Counted from the stretch's first letter, positions 6,598 through 15,698 are shown. The stretch is 22,972 nt of DNA from an uncultured Collinsella sp. (GCA_958419975.1 CATZIG010000010.1:1-22972); one strand, 5' to 3'. The notes: generated from the letters alone by a model not told the origin. Translations and numbers: made by a program.

Positions 6598-7499
6598 TCT
6601 CGCTTGTCGTTGCTGCCGTCTTGCTGCTGATTCATGCGCTGGTTTGCCTGACGCTGTGGACGCTCGTGAAGCTGGGCCTGCTGCCGGTGCGCGGGCACAT
6701 GCTGGCTGTGATAGTGCTGGTGCCGCTGTGGGGCCCGTTGCTGGTGGTTCTGCTATCGGTCCGCAGCGCGGTGTTTGGCGAGGGGCTGAAAGAGTCTGCG
6801 CTGGAGTCGCTGCGCTTTAACGACGACCTGCATCGCAGCATCCTGGTGCACGACCGTGACGCCGATGCGGGCGTGGTCCCGCTCGAGGAGGCGCTCATCG
6901 TCAACGACCCGGCATACCGGCGCCGCCTAATGCTCTCCATGCTCACCGAGGAGCCCAACGCGTACCTGGCGCAGCTGCAGGCGGCTAAGCTTAACGACGA
7001 CGTTGAGGTGGCGCACTATGCCGCGACGGCGGTGGCGCAGATCTCCAAGGAGTCCGACCTTAAACTGCAGCAGCTGGAGCGTGCCTTTAAGACGGACCCG
7101 AGCGCGCAAAACCTCAACGAATACTGCGATTTTCTTGGTGAATACTTGGGCTCGGGCTTGGCTGAGGGGCGCGTGGCTCAGATTCAGCGCCAACAGTACG
7201 CGCGCCTGCTTGCGCGTCGCTGCGAGCGCGAGGATACCCTTGAGCTGCACATTCGATACGCGACGGCGCTGGCCGATGTCGGACAGATCGACGAGGCACA
7301 GGCCGTGACCGACCAGCTGGTGCTCGACGTGCCCGAGGAGCAGGAGGTTTGGATGCTTTGCCTGCGCCTGGCCGTGATGCGCCGCGACGGTGACGAGGTC
7401 CACCGTGTGATCGATGCGATCGACAATCAGCATGTGTATTTGAGTGCCGCCAACCGCGAACAGTTGGCGTTTTGGCGCGACGGGGAGGAGGCCAGATGA
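6594..7499 (+). CDS. pelE: PelE-like membrane protein with TPR-type helices
   Basis: The 301-residue protein has two N-terminal membrane helices (about residues 1-24, SLVVAAVLLLIHALVCL, and 37-58, HMLAVIVLVPLWGPLLVVLL), then a soluble helical domain with repeated short helices such as AYLAQLQAAKLNDDVEVAHY and LARRCEREDTLELHIRYATA. This is the layout of PelE, which has two helices plus a TPR domain and binds PelG in the inner-membrane Pel complex. The start is a TTG whose last two bases are the first two of the PelD stop (TTGA), with GAGGGGGG upstream, so translation is coupled. Identification rests on position between PelD and the PelA-like gene as much as on sequence, since PelE is poorly conserved. 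Confidence 0.75.
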   Translation: MISLVVAAVLLLIHALVCLTLWTLVKLGLLPVRGHMLAVIVLVPLWGPLLVVLLSVRSAVFGEGLKESALESLRFNDDLHRSILVHDRDADAGVVPLEEALIVNDPAYRRRLMLSMLTEEPNAYLAQLQAAKLNDDVEVAHYAATAVAQISKESDLKLQQLERAFKTDPSAQNLNEYCDFLGEYLGSGLAEGRVAQIQRQQYARLLARRCEREDTLELHIRYATALADVGQIDEAQAVTDQLVLDVPEEQEVWMLCLRLAVMRRDGDEVHRVIDAIDNQHVYLSAANREQLAFWRDGEEAR

Positions 7500-9376
7500 A
7501 CGTGGCGCAACATATCCGCGACCGTGCAGGCCGCTTTCGTTGGATGGGACTCCTCGTGGTGTGGGCGGTCTTTATTGTCATGGCCGCCGTGTTGCTGGTG
7601 GAGCGTGCCGGCGTGCAGTACAGCGCGGGCCAGCATAAGCTGGGGATGTTTGCCGCCAACGATGTGGTGCCGGCCTCCTCGGCAATCTTTGGCCAAAAGC
7701 CCACGTGCCTGGTCATTACCGATTCCGATCAAGCTGGCGTCGAGGACGTAAAGGAGCAGTTCGACCAGATCCTGCTCGACATGAAGATCGCGCACCGCGA
7801 CGTTGACCTTGCCCTGGATGGCGCGGATGCCATTCCCTCGCTGACCTCCTTCGATCGCGTGATTTTGCTCATGCCGTCGCTCGATGGGCTCAGTTCGCTC
7901 CTGAGCGACATTATGAGTTGGGTGAGTGCCGGCGGTTCGCTTATGCTCGCCATGCCGCCGGATAACTCGAGCTATCTGCAAGTGATTACCTCAAAGCTTG
8001 GCATTGAATCGGCCGGATTTGACTATGTAAAAGCCGAAAGCATTGTGCCGAGTGAGGACTTTATGCTGGGCGGGGGAGAGCGCTACGAGCTCTCGGATCC
8101 CTTCGATTCTTCGCTCTCGGTTTCATTGCGCGAAACGGCCCACGTATGGGCAAAGACCGGTGACACGGGCACGCCGCTCATTTGGTCTAACGATTGCGGC
8201 GGCGGTCACACCGTGGTGTGCAACATTGGCATCTACGACAAGGTTATGCGTGGGTTCTATGCTTCGGCCATAAGCTTGCTGGGTGATGCCACGGCCTATC
8301 CGGTCATCAACAGCGCCGTGTTCTATTTGGACGACTTTCCCAGCCCCGTGCCCTCAGGCGATGGTACTTATATCAAGCGTGACTACGGCCTTTCCATTGC
8401 CGATTTTTACACCAAGGTCTGGTGGCCCGATCTGCAAAAGCTCGCGCAAAAATATGGCATTCGCTATACCGGCGTGATGATCGAAAACTACGAGGACGCG
8501 GTCAACCAGACCGAGCCCGCGCGCCAGGCCGATACCACGCAGTTCCGCTACTTTGGCGGCATGCTGCTGCAGATGGGCGGAGAGCTGGGCTTTCACGGCT
8601 ACAACCATCAGCCGCTTGCGCTCTGGGACACCGACTACGGTACGCTGTACGACTACAAGACCTGGAAGAACAAAGAGACGCTTGTCGCTTCACTCAACGA
8701 ACTTATCGCGTTTCAGGACGAGGTCCTGCCCAACGCTCATGGCTCGGTCTACGTGCCACCGTCGAATATCCTTTCGGCACGCGCGCGCCAGCTTATCGGC
8801 ACCGACGTTCCGCGCATTAAGACTATTGCCAGTACGTACTTTGAGGACGGTACCGACCTGCCGTACATGCAGGAGTTTGGCGTGGCGAGTGATGGTATTG
8901 TGGAGCAGCCACGTATTGTCTCGGGCGGCATGGTCGACGATTCCTATATGCGTCTGGCTGCCGTGTCCGAGCTCAACATGCACTACGTGAGTACGCACTT
9001 TATGCACCCGGACGACTTGCTCGATCCCGATCGCGGCGCCAAGGAGGGCTGGGAAGTCTACAAGGGCGGCCTGACCGACTACCTGGACTGGCTTACCAAG
9101 TCTGCGCCCGACCTGCGCCGCCAGACCGGCTCGGAATGCTCGGGCGCCATTCAGCGCTTTTCGTCGGTTACGGTGAGCGTGGATACCAGTGCGGATGCCT
9201 GGACGCTCAGCCTGGGCAATTTCCACGACGAGGCGTGGCTCATGTTCCGCGCCAATAATGGCGAGCCGGGTGCGGTGACGGGTGGCGAACTGACGCACCT
9301 TACGGGCAATCTGTATCTGCTCAAGGCAAATGATAATACCCTGACGATCGAGCGCAAGGAGGGTGGCGACAAATGA
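7496..9376 (+). CDS. pelA: PelA-like membrane-anchored DUF2194 polysaccharide deacetylase
   Basis: The 626-residue protein carries one N-terminal signal-anchor helix (about 15-35, WMGLLVVWAVFIVMAAVLLV). A Rossmann-like segment follows (about 60-260: CLVITDSDQAGVEDV, SFDRVILLMPSLD, AGGSLMLAMPP), then a NodB-like deacetylase fold with the Asp pair D279-D280 in FYLDDFPSP and H367/H371 in GFHGYNHQP, fitting metal binding as in PelA. YVPPSNILS is the likely next motif. I see no separate GH166 hydrolase domain like that of Pseudomonas PelA. The expected job is removal of N-acetyl groups from the polymer outside the membrane, giving it positive charge. The ATG at 7496 overlaps the PelE stop (ATGA) and has GGGGAGGAG upstream; an in-frame start at 7472 is less likely. 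Confidence 0.78.
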   Translation: MNVAQHIRDRAGRFRWMGLLVVWAVFIVMAAVLLVERAGVQYSAGQHKLGMFAANDVVPASSAIFGQKPTCLVITDSDQAGVEDVKEQFDQILLDMKIAHRDVDLALDGADAIPSLTSFDRVILLMPSLDGLSSLLSDIMSWVSAGGSLMLAMPPDNSSYLQVITSKLGIESAGFDYVKAESIVPSEDFMLGGGERYELSDPFDSSLSVSLRETAHVWAKTGDTGTPLIWSNDCGGGHTVVCNIGIYDKVMRGFYASAISLLGDATAYPVINSAVFYLDDFPSPVPSGDGTYIKRDYGLSIADFYTKVWWPDLQKLAQKYGIRYTGVMIENYEDAVNQTEPARQADTTQFRYFGGMLLQMGGELGFHGYNHQPLALWDTDYGTLYDYKTWKNKETLVASLNELIAFQDEVLPNAHGSVYVPPSNILSARARQLIGTDVPRIKTIASTYFEDGTDLPYMQEFGVASDGIVEQPRIVSGGMVDDSYMRLAAVSELNMHYVSTHFMHPDDLLDPDRGAKEGWEVYKGGLTDYLDWLTKSAPDLRRQTGSECSGAIQRFSSVTVSVDTSADAWTLSLGNFHDEAWLMFRANNGEPGAVTGGELTHLTGNLYLLKANDNTLTIERKEGGDK

Positions 9377-10800
9377 GAATCTGCTTGGTACTCGAGGGTT
9401 GCTACCCCTATGTGCACGGCGGCGTATCTACCTGGATGCATGGCTATATCCAGGCCATGCCCGAGCACGAGTTTGTGCTGTGGGTGATTGGCGCGCATGC
9501 TGCCGACCGCGGTAAATTTGTCTACGAGCTGCCCAGCAACGTGGTCGAGGTGCACGAGGTGTTCCTGGACGATGCCCTGCGGCTTTCGGGCGAGCAACAT
9601 GAAGCCAGTTTTAACGACCGCGAGCGCGAGGCGCTACGCCGCCTGGTGTCGCTCTCCAATCCGGACTGGGACGTGCTGTTCGATATTTTCCAGCGCCGTC
9701 GCGTGCATCCGCTCTCGTTTTTGCAGAGCCGCACGTTTATGGATATCTTCCGCGACGTGTGCCTTGCCGAGTACCCCTACACGCCCTTTGCCGACGCATT
9801 CCACACCATGCGCTCTATGCTGTTGCCGGTGCTCTACCTGCTGGGCAGCGAGGTGCCGGTTGCCGATGTGTACCACGCTATCTCGACCGGCTACGGCGGC
9901 CTGCTCGCCTGCCTGGGCTCAAGCGTTCACCATGCGCCGGTGCTGCTGACCGAGCATGGCATCTATACCCGCGAGCGCGAGGAAGAGATCATTCGCGCCG
10001 ACTGGGTGGTGCCGTCGTTTAAGGACCGCTGGATCCGCTTTTTCTACCTGCTTTCGGAGGAGATCTACCGCCGCGCCTTCCGCGTGACGAGTTTGTTCCA
10101 TAACGCCCGCAAGACGCAGATCGATATGGGCTGCGATGCGGACAAATGCCTGGTTATCCCCAACGGCATCCAGTTCGACCGCTTTAAGGACATTCCCTTA
10201 AAGCCCGATGACGGCTGGGTGGACATTGGCGCAGTGGTGCGCTTGGCGCCCATCAAGGACGTCAAGACCATGATCTATGCCTTCTTTGAGTTGCACGAGC
10301 GACTGCCCAAGGTGCGCCTGCACATCATGGGTGGCGTGGACGACGAGGAGTACGGCGCCGAGTGCCACGCGCTCGTCGATACCCTGGGCGTGCGCGACCT
10401 GATCTTTACCGGTCGCGTGAACGTGGTCGAGTACATGGAAAAGCTCGACTTTACCATTTTGACGAGCATCTCTGAGGGCCAGCCGCTCAGCGTGCTGGAG
10501 TCGCTTGCAGCGCGCCGTCCCTGCGTGACGACCGAGGTGGGCTGCTGTCGCGAGCTGCTCGAAGGCGCCCCGGGCGACGACTTTGGCGTGGCGGGTTTTG
10601 TGACGCCGCCCATGTATCGCAAGGGCTTGGCCGATGCCATGGAACGCATGTGCGTGAGTCGCGCCCGTCGCATTGAGATGGGGGAGCGCGGGCAGCGTCG
10701 CGTTGCCACGTACTTTTTGCACGAGCAGATGCTCGCCAACTATCGCGCGCTGTACGACGAGACGGCGCGTGCGTTTAACCTGTCCAGAGAGGGGGAGTAG
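9373..10800 (+). CDS. pelF: PelF family glycosyltransferase (GT4)
   Basis: The 475-residue protein opens MRICLVLEGCYPYVHGGVSTW, the hallmark N-terminus of PelF, and carries the GT4 donor-site motif E-x7-E in SEGQPLSVLE (E368, E376), plus RLAPIKDVKTMIYAF and VNVVEYMEKLDF. It is a cytosolic GT-B enzyme that in known Pel systems polymerises the chain from a UDP-hexosamine donor. The ATG overlaps the PelA-like stop by four bases. Length is close to the family norm of about 500. This is the most confident call in the operon. Confidence 0.92.
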   Translation: MRICLVLEGCYPYVHGGVSTWMHGYIQAMPEHEFVLWVIGAHAADRGKFVYELPSNVVEVHEVFLDDALRLSGEQHEASFNDREREALRRLVSLSNPDWDVLFDIFQRRRVHPLSFLQSRTFMDIFRDVCLAEYPYTPFADAFHTMRSMLLPVLYLLGSEVPVADVYHAISTGYGGLLACLGSSVHHAPVLLTEHGIYTREREEEIIRADWVVPSFKDRWIRFFYLLSEEIYRRAFRVTSLFHNARKTQIDMGCDADKCLVIPNGIQFDRFKDIPLKPDDGWVDIGAVVRLAPIKDVKTMIYAFFELHERLPKVRLHIMGGVDDEEYGAECHALVDTLGVRDLIFTGRVNVVEYMEKLDFTILTSISEGQPLSVLESLAARRPCVTTEVGCCRELLEGAPGDDFGVAGFVTPPMYRKGLADAMERMCVSRARRIEMGERGQRRVATYFLHEQMLANYRALYDETARAFNLSREGE

Positions 10801-10803
10801 CCG

Positions 10804-12348
10804 GTGGCCGGAATTGGTTTTGAGCTCAAGCGCCTGTTTAGGCGCAAGGGCCTGTTTGCCACGATGCGCGCTTACGGCTACGCCGGCATTGTGTGCACGG
10901 GCCCGATGCTGCTGGGCGTGCTGCTCCAGGTGGGTATCTTGGTGCTGTGCGGTCTGTGGGGTGTGGGCCGTGCCAACCAGGATCTGCTGGTGTGCATGGT
11001 GACCTACACACTGCTGGCCTCGCTTTTGCTCACGAGCTTTTTCTCCATGCCGGTCACGCGCTTTTTGGCCGACATGCTTTTTACCGAGCGCGAGGATGAG
11101 ATTCTGCCTTCGTTTTGGGGCTCCAACGCCATCATGCTCGTTGCGGGCACGGTGCTCTACGGCGTCTTTTTGCTGTTCTCGGGCGCCACGCTGCTGCAGG
11201 GGCTGCTATGTCTGTGGCTGTTCAACATTATGATCGTCAACTGGAACGGCATGAGCTATCTCACGGCTATTAAGGATTACCGCGGCATCCTGTGCAGCTT
11301 TGCGGCCGCCATTGGCGTGGCGTGCCTGTGCGCCCTGGCCGCGCTGGCGCTGGGACTGCCGCCGGTCGAGGGCCTTTTGGCATCAATTGCTCTGGGCTAC
11401 GGCGTCATGCTCGCCTGGGACGTGGTACTGCTGTACCGGTATTTTCCTCAGAGCGACCGCAGCCCCTGGCCCTTTTTGCAGTGGCTCGATCAGTTTATGC
11501 CGCTGGCGCTCACGGGTCTGTTAACCAATCTGGGACTCTTTGCGCACCTGGTGATTATTTGGGCCGGTCGCATTGGCGTGCAGGTCAAGGGCTTGTTTTA
11601 TGGCGCACCCTACTACGATGTGCCGGCGCTCATCGCGTTTTTGACGATCCTGGTCACGACCGTCAACTTTGTGGTCTCGGTCGAGGTCAATTTCTATCCG
11701 CGCTACCGCGACTACTACAGCCTGTTCAACGACGGCGGCGTGGTGGGCGACATTGTGGTGGAAGAGGAGGAGATGCTCTCCACGCTCAACAGCGAACTGC
11801 GCTTTTGCGCGCTCAAGCAGTTGTTTGTGACCGCTGCGGTCATTTCGCTCGAGACCACGGTGCTGTCGGCCCTACCGTTGGGCTTTAACAACCTGATGCA
11901 CGGGTATTTTCGCACGCTGTGCGTGGGCTATGGCCTGTATGCCGTGGGCAATACGGTGATGCTCATCTTGCTTTACTTTACCGACTACAAGGGGGCCGTG
12001 CTGGCCTCGGGACTGTTTGCGGGCGTTGCCGGGCTGGCGACCGCCGTGTCGTTGCTTTTGCCGCAGCAGTTTTACGGCTTTGGCTTTTTGTTGGGTGCGG
12101 CGGTGTTTTTTATCGTGGCGCTGCTGCGGCTCGATACCTATACCGCCAACTTGCCGTATCGTATCCTGAGCCAGCAGCCCATTGTGGCGACCGACAAATC
12201 GGGTCGCTTTACACAGCTGGGCCGCATGCTCGACCGTGCCGAACAGCGCTATGAGGAAGGCCGCCATAAGGACGTGCCGCACGGCGCGTTTGAGCGCGCA
12301 GTAGTTCGCGTGTATCGCAAGCTTTGGGGAGGTTCTGATGACCGATAG
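10804..12348 (+). CDS. pelG: PelG family membrane transporter
   Basis: The 514-residue protein begins MAGIGFELKRLFRRKGLF, the typical PelG start, and has about twelve hydrophobic segments (for example MLLGVLLQVGILVLCGLWGV, ALTGLLTNLGLFAHLVIIWA, LGAAVFFIVALLRL). PelG belongs to the MOP flippase-like group and carries the Pel chain across the membrane together with PelD and PelE. The start is a GTG four bases after the PelF stop, with AGAGAGGGGGAG just upstream inside pelF. A soluble tail of about 60 residues follows the last helix, which makes it a little longer than the Pseudomonas protein. Confidence 0.9.
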   Translation: MAGIGFELKRLFRRKGLFATMRAYGYAGIVCTGPMLLGVLLQVGILVLCGLWGVGRANQDLLVCMVTYTLLASLLLTSFFSMPVTRFLADMLFTEREDEILPSFWGSNAIMLVAGTVLYGVFLLFSGATLLQGLLCLWLFNIMIVNWNGMSYLTAIKDYRGILCSFAAAIGVACLCALAALALGLPPVEGLLASIALGYGVMLAWDVVLLYRYFPQSDRSPWPFLQWLDQFMPLALTGLLTNLGLFAHLVIIWAGRIGVQVKGLFYGAPYYDVPALIAFLTILVTTVNFVVSVEVNFYPRYRDYYSLFNDGGVVGDIVVEEEEMLSTLNSELRFCALKQLFVTAAVISLETTVLSALPLGFNNLMHGYFRTLCVGYGLYAVGNTVMLILLYFTDYKGAVLASGLFAGVAGLATAVSLLLPQQFYGFGFLLGAAVFFIVALLRLDTYTANLPYRILSQQPIVATDKSGRFTQLGRMLDRAEQRYEEGRHKDVPHGAFERAVVRVYRKLWGGSDDR

Positions 12349-14107
12349 GGTAATGTCTCGCCGTCGCCTGTTTGAGGCGGCTGCCGGTGCGCTGTTGCTT
12401 TCGGGCTGCTCGGTGCAGGAAGACTCCTCGACCAAAAAGGTCAAAAAGCAGGAGAAGATTAAAAAGGCCGAGTCCTCGGACGGTACCAAGCATCTACGCG
12501 ATAAAGACGAGCTGTACGAGGTCTACGACGACTCGGGCATTGTGACCATGTACCTGACGGTCTCGCGCGGCAACAGCTCCGAGAACACCGACCACAGCTG
12601 GGCCGAGATCAACACGTACTCGGTGTATGACTATGCCGACATGGGCGTGACGCGCTATCAGGTTATGGGCCTGCTGCAGCCGGGCGACGAAGACGGCCCG
12701 GTGGCCGGCGAGGTTGGCTATGGCGAGGAAGCGCCCAATGCCACCGTGCAGGTGCGCGGCCAGACATCGAGCAATAACTCGCAAAAGAATTACAAGGTGG
12801 AGCTCAAAAAGGGCAAGGCTACCTGGCGCCAACAGCGCGCGATTGCGCTCAACAAGCACATGGGCGAGGGTATGCGTTTTCGCAACAAGATGGCCTATGA
12901 CCTTATCCGCGGGATTCCCCAGATGATGGGCCTGCGCACGCAGTTTGTGCATCTGTGGGTGTGCGACCAGACCGAAAAGTCCAACGATACCTTTGAGGAC
13001 TACGGCCTGTTTACGCAGGTGGAGCAGCTCAACAAGACGGCGCTTAAGGCACATGGCCTGGATAAGAGCGGGCACCTGTACAAGGTGAACAGCTTTGATT
13101 TCCATCGCTACGAGGACACCATTAAGCTTGCTGACGACCCCGACTATAACCAGGCAAACTTTGAGGGCATGCTCGAGATTAAGGGCGATTCGGACCACAC
13201 GAAGCTCATCGAGATGCTCGATGCGCTCAACGACGAATCGCAAAAGATCGATGACGTGCTCGATGCCCACTTTGATTCTGAGAATCTGGTTTATTGGCTG
13301 GCGTTTCAGATTCTGACGGGCAACTGCGATACGCAGAACCGTAACTGCTATCTGTACAGTCCTCTCAACTCAAAAACCTGGTACTTTTTAGATTGGGATA
13401 ACGATGGCATGCTTCGTAAGCTGGAGCTTTCTCTTACCGGGTTTTCGGACTACGCGAGCTGGGAGCGCGGCGTAAGCAACTACTGGGGCAACGTTCTGTT
13501 CAATCGTGCGCTGCGCAGCAAATCGTTCCGCAGCGATCTCGACCGCGCCGTCAAGGACCTGCGCTCGTATATGACCGAGGCACGCCTGAGCAAGATGATC
13601 AAGCACTACCGCGAGGTTACTGAATCGCTGGTCTTTGCTTCGCCCGATATCGATCATCTGCCTGTCACCAAGGACCAATACGAGCAGATCGCCGCTGCGA
13701 TTCCCTCCGAGATCGAGGAGAACTACAAGAGCTTTCGCGAGAGTTTTAAAAAGCCCATGCCGTTCTACATCGGCGTGCCGCAGATCGATAACGGTAAGCT
13801 GCGTATTAACTGGGATGCGTCCTACGACTTTGAGGCGCGCGACATTCGCTACACCGTGGAGCTTGCGCGTGACTATGCCATAAGCCACGTGGTCTTTAAG
13901 GCCGAGGACGTGCTGCTTCCCGAGGTGACCTGCGATGCGCCCGATGCCGGCCAGTATTTTGTGCGCGTGCGTGCCACCAACTCCGACGGCTATACGCAAG
14001 ATGCGTTTGACTACTATGTGACCGACGAAGGCAAGCACTACGGCATGAAGTGTTTTTACGTGCAAGACGGCGGTAAGGTCGTGGAGGACACGTATGAGGA
14101 GGGCTAG
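12338..14107 (+). CDS. cotH: CotH-like kinase domain lipoprotein
   Basis: The 589-residue protein has a short twin-arginine-like signal (SRRRLFEAAAGALLLSGC) with a lipobox Cys at residue 24, so it should be a surface lipoprotein. Next comes a Lys-rich linker, then a CotH domain: QVRGQTSSNNSQKNYKVELK (the family's RGQxS block), a D331-x4-N336 catalytic-loop-like motif in GNCDTQNRN, and D352/D354/D356 in LDWDND, which fits the metal-binding Asp. A Fibronectin-III-like tail lies at about 480-575. CotH proteins are atypical kinases, known in spore coats; a spore role is unlikely here. The ATG overlaps the end of pelG by 11 bases with GGGGAGG six bases before it. Substrate unknown: a surface protein or the polymer itself are both possible. 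Confidence 0.82.
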   Translation: MTDRVMSRRRLFEAAAGALLLSGCSVQEDSSTKKVKKQEKIKKAESSDGTKHLRDKDELYEVYDDSGIVTMYLTVSRGNSSENTDHSWAEINTYSVYDYADMGVTRYQVMGLLQPGDEDGPVAGEVGYGEEAPNATVQVRGQTSSNNSQKNYKVELKKGKATWRQQRAIALNKHMGEGMRFRNKMAYDLIRGIPQMMGLRTQFVHLWVCDQTEKSNDTFEDYGLFTQVEQLNKTALKAHGLDKSGHLYKVNSFDFHRYEDTIKLADDPDYNQANFEGMLEIKGDSDHTKLIEMLDALNDESQKIDDVLDAHFDSENLVYWLAFQILTGNCDTQNRNCYLYSPLNSKTWYFLDWDNDGMLRKLELSLTGFSDYASWERGVSNYWGNVLFNRALRSKSFRSDLDRAVKDLRSYMTEARLSKMIKHYREVTESLVFASPDIDHLPVTKDQYEQIAAAIPSEIEENYKSFRESFKKPMPFYIGVPQIDNGKLRINWDASYDFEARDIRYTVELARDYAISHVVFKAEDVLLPEVTCDAPDAGQYFVRVRATNSDGYTQDAFDYYVTDEGKHYGMKCFYVQDGGKVVEDTYEEG

Positions 14108-14885
14108 CGCGCTGCTTGAGCGCTTGTCGGCCCCGCCTGTGCGTGCCGCGCAGGAGCGTTACCGCCACGAGCTCAAATACCTCATTAACGAGGGCGAGCA
14201 CGCCGCGCTTGCCTGTCGCATGGCGTCGGTGTTTAAGCTGGACAAGCATGCGCGGGCGGGCGGTTACACTATTCGCAGCCTGTATTTTGACGACTACTGC
14301 AACTCGGCCTACGAGGAAAAAGACGCCGGTATTCTCATGCGCAAAAAGTATCGCGTGCGCATCTATAACGGCAGCGACAAGGTGATTAAGCTCGAGCGCA
14401 AAAAGAAGTACGGCAGCTGGATCTACAAGGAGGACGCGCCGCTCACGCGCGGCGAGTTTGAGCAGATTCTGGCCGGCGACTACGGCTTTTTGCTGAGGAG
14501 CCCCTATCCGCTCTGCCGCGAGTTCTACATCGAGTGCATCTGCAACATGATGCGCCCGCGGACCATCGTGGACTACGAGCGCGAGCCGTGGGTGATGGAT
14601 GAGGGCACCGTGCGCATTACGTTTGACATGAACGTGCGTGCCGCGGTGGGAAGCTTCGATATCTTTGACGCGACGCTGCCCGCGCTGCCGGTCCTGGAGC
14701 CCGGCAAGCTGGTGATGGAGGTCAAGTTTACGGAGTTTTGCCCGCAGCTGGTGCGCGATATGGTGCCGCCGGGCGCAGCCGAGCTTACGGCGGTCTCCAA
14801 GTACTGCCTGTGCTACGACAAGACCGCCTACCTTCGCGGATTTAACTACTGGGAATCGGATTTTGGGAACCGAGGGGATATTTAG
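14094..14885 (+). CDS. VTC-domain (polyphosphate polymerase fold) protein
   Basis: The 263-residue protein matches the bacterial VTC family: RYRHELKYLI (E26, K28), IRSLYFDDY, KKYRVRIYN (R87, R89), KLERKKK (K99, E101), YEREPW, RITFD, and VMEVKF (E209, K211), then SKYCLCYD. These alternating Lys/Arg and Glu residues line the tunnel of the yeast VTC4 polyphosphate polymerase. It has no membrane helix or signal, so it should be cytosolic. The ATG lies 14 bases inside the end of the CotH gene. Whether it makes polyphosphate or uses another phosphate substrate is unknown; bacterial members of this kind are often beside CotH and DUF4956 genes. Confidence 0.88.
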   Translation: MRRASALLERLSAPPVRAAQERYRHELKYLINEGEHAALACRMASVFKLDKHARAGGYTIRSLYFDDYCNSAYEEKDAGILMRKKYRVRIYNGSDKVIKLERKKKYGSWIYKEDAPLTRGEFEQILAGDYGFLLRSPYPLCREFYIECICNMMRPRTIVDYEREPWVMDEGTVRITFDMNVRAAVGSFDIFDATLPALPVLEPGKLVMEVKFTEFCPQLVRDMVPPGAAELTAVSKYCLCYDKTAYLRGFNYWESDFGNRGDI

Positions 14886-14888
14886 ACC

Positions 14889-15554
14889 ATGAGCACCAGG
14901 GACTTTTTTAAGAACTCCGTTTTGGAGGCGTTTGGCCAGGTCGACCCTGCCAAGATTGGCCTTTCGCTGCTCGTGGCGCTCGCCATGGGCATCCTGATCT
15001 ATTACGTGTACAAGCGCTTTTTTACCGGCGTGGTGTATTCGCGCAGCTTTGCCGTGACGCTTGTAGGCATGTGCGTGCTTACCTGCATGGTCACGCTCGC
15101 GATCTCGACCAACGTGGTCATCTCGCTCGGTATGGTCGGTGCTCTGTCTATCGTCCGCTACCGTACGGCGGTCAAAGACCCTCTCGACCTGCTGTATTTG
15201 TTTTGGGCCATTACCACGGGCATTACGGCCGGCGCCGGCATGTACGCGCTCGTGGGGCTCACGGCGGTGGTGATCGTGGTGATGATCGCCGGCTTTGCGA
15301 GCCACCAGGACAAGGCGCGCGTTTACATGATGGTCATCCACTACACGGGCCAGACCACCGGCGACGATATCGTGCGTGCATTTGGGCGTACTAAGTTTAC
15401 GGTGAAGTCCAAGACCATGCGCGGCGACAAGGTGGAGATGGCCGTCGAGGTGTTCTCGGACGGTGTGGATATGCCCTATGCGGATGCCATTCGCGCGCTC
15501 GACGGCGTGGAGGACCTGACACTCATCCAGTACAACGGCGAATATCACGGCTAA
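14889..15554 (+). CDS. DUF4956 membrane protein
   Basis: The 221-residue protein shows four hydrophobic segments (IGLSLLVALAMGILIYYVY, FAVTLVGMCVLTCMVTLAIS, VISLGMVGALSIV, and the pair LYLFWAITTGITAGAGMYAL/TAVVIVVMIAGF) and the strongly conserved DUF4956 block SLGMVGALSIVRYRTAVKDP, with a C-terminal cytosolic domain of about 80 residues. Function is not known; the family travels with VTC-domain proteins, so a membrane partner for the VTC product is a fair guess. It starts three bases after the VTC stop and is the last gene of the operon. Confidence 0.88.
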   Translation: MSTRDFFKNSVLEAFGQVDPAKIGLSLLVALAMGILIYYVYKRFFTGVVYSRSFAVTLVGMCVLTCMVTLAISTNVVISLGMVGALSIVRYRTAVKDPLDLLYLFWAITTGITAGAGMYALVGLTAVVIVVMIAGFASHQDKARVYMMVIHYTGQTTGDDIVRAFGRTKFTVKSKTMRGDKVEMAVEVFSDGVDMPYADAIRALDGVEDLTLIQYNGEYHG

Positions 15555-15560
15555 CTATGT

Positions 15561-15584
15561 TCCGGCGTTTTAACAAACGCCGGA
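15561..15584. terminator. Hairpin at the end of the Pel operon
   Basis: TCCGGCGTTT and AAACGCCGGA form a perfect 10-bp stem with the loop TAAC, six bases after the DUF4956 stop. No T-run follows, so it may stabilise the 3' end or act with the larger hairpin just downstream rather than be a classic intrinsic terminator. Confidence 0.55.
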
Positions 15585-15598
15585 CCGCTCGACGCTGC

Positions 15599-15698
15599 GC
15601 GGGCATCTGCCGGGCGATCTGCCGCTCAAACCGTCGCTCGCGTACATAAAGTACGCTTCGCTCCTCTTTCGCGGCACCTCGCCACGGCAGCTGCCCGC
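15599..15698. repeat. 100-bp imperfect inverted repeat between the Pel and sucrose operons
   Basis: The outer arms 15599-15612 and 15685-15698 match at 12 of 14 positions, further pairing continues inwards, and the centre is the palindrome GCGTAC-ATAAA-GTACGC (15640-15656). It codes for nothing visible and resembles a dispersed extragenic palindromic element. Confidence 0.6.

Noticed and set aside
13896..15548. Long minus-strand frame of 550 codons opposite the VTC and DUF4956 genes
   Set aside because: Antisense shadow rich in His/Arg/Val; the plus strand carries clear family motifs over its whole length.
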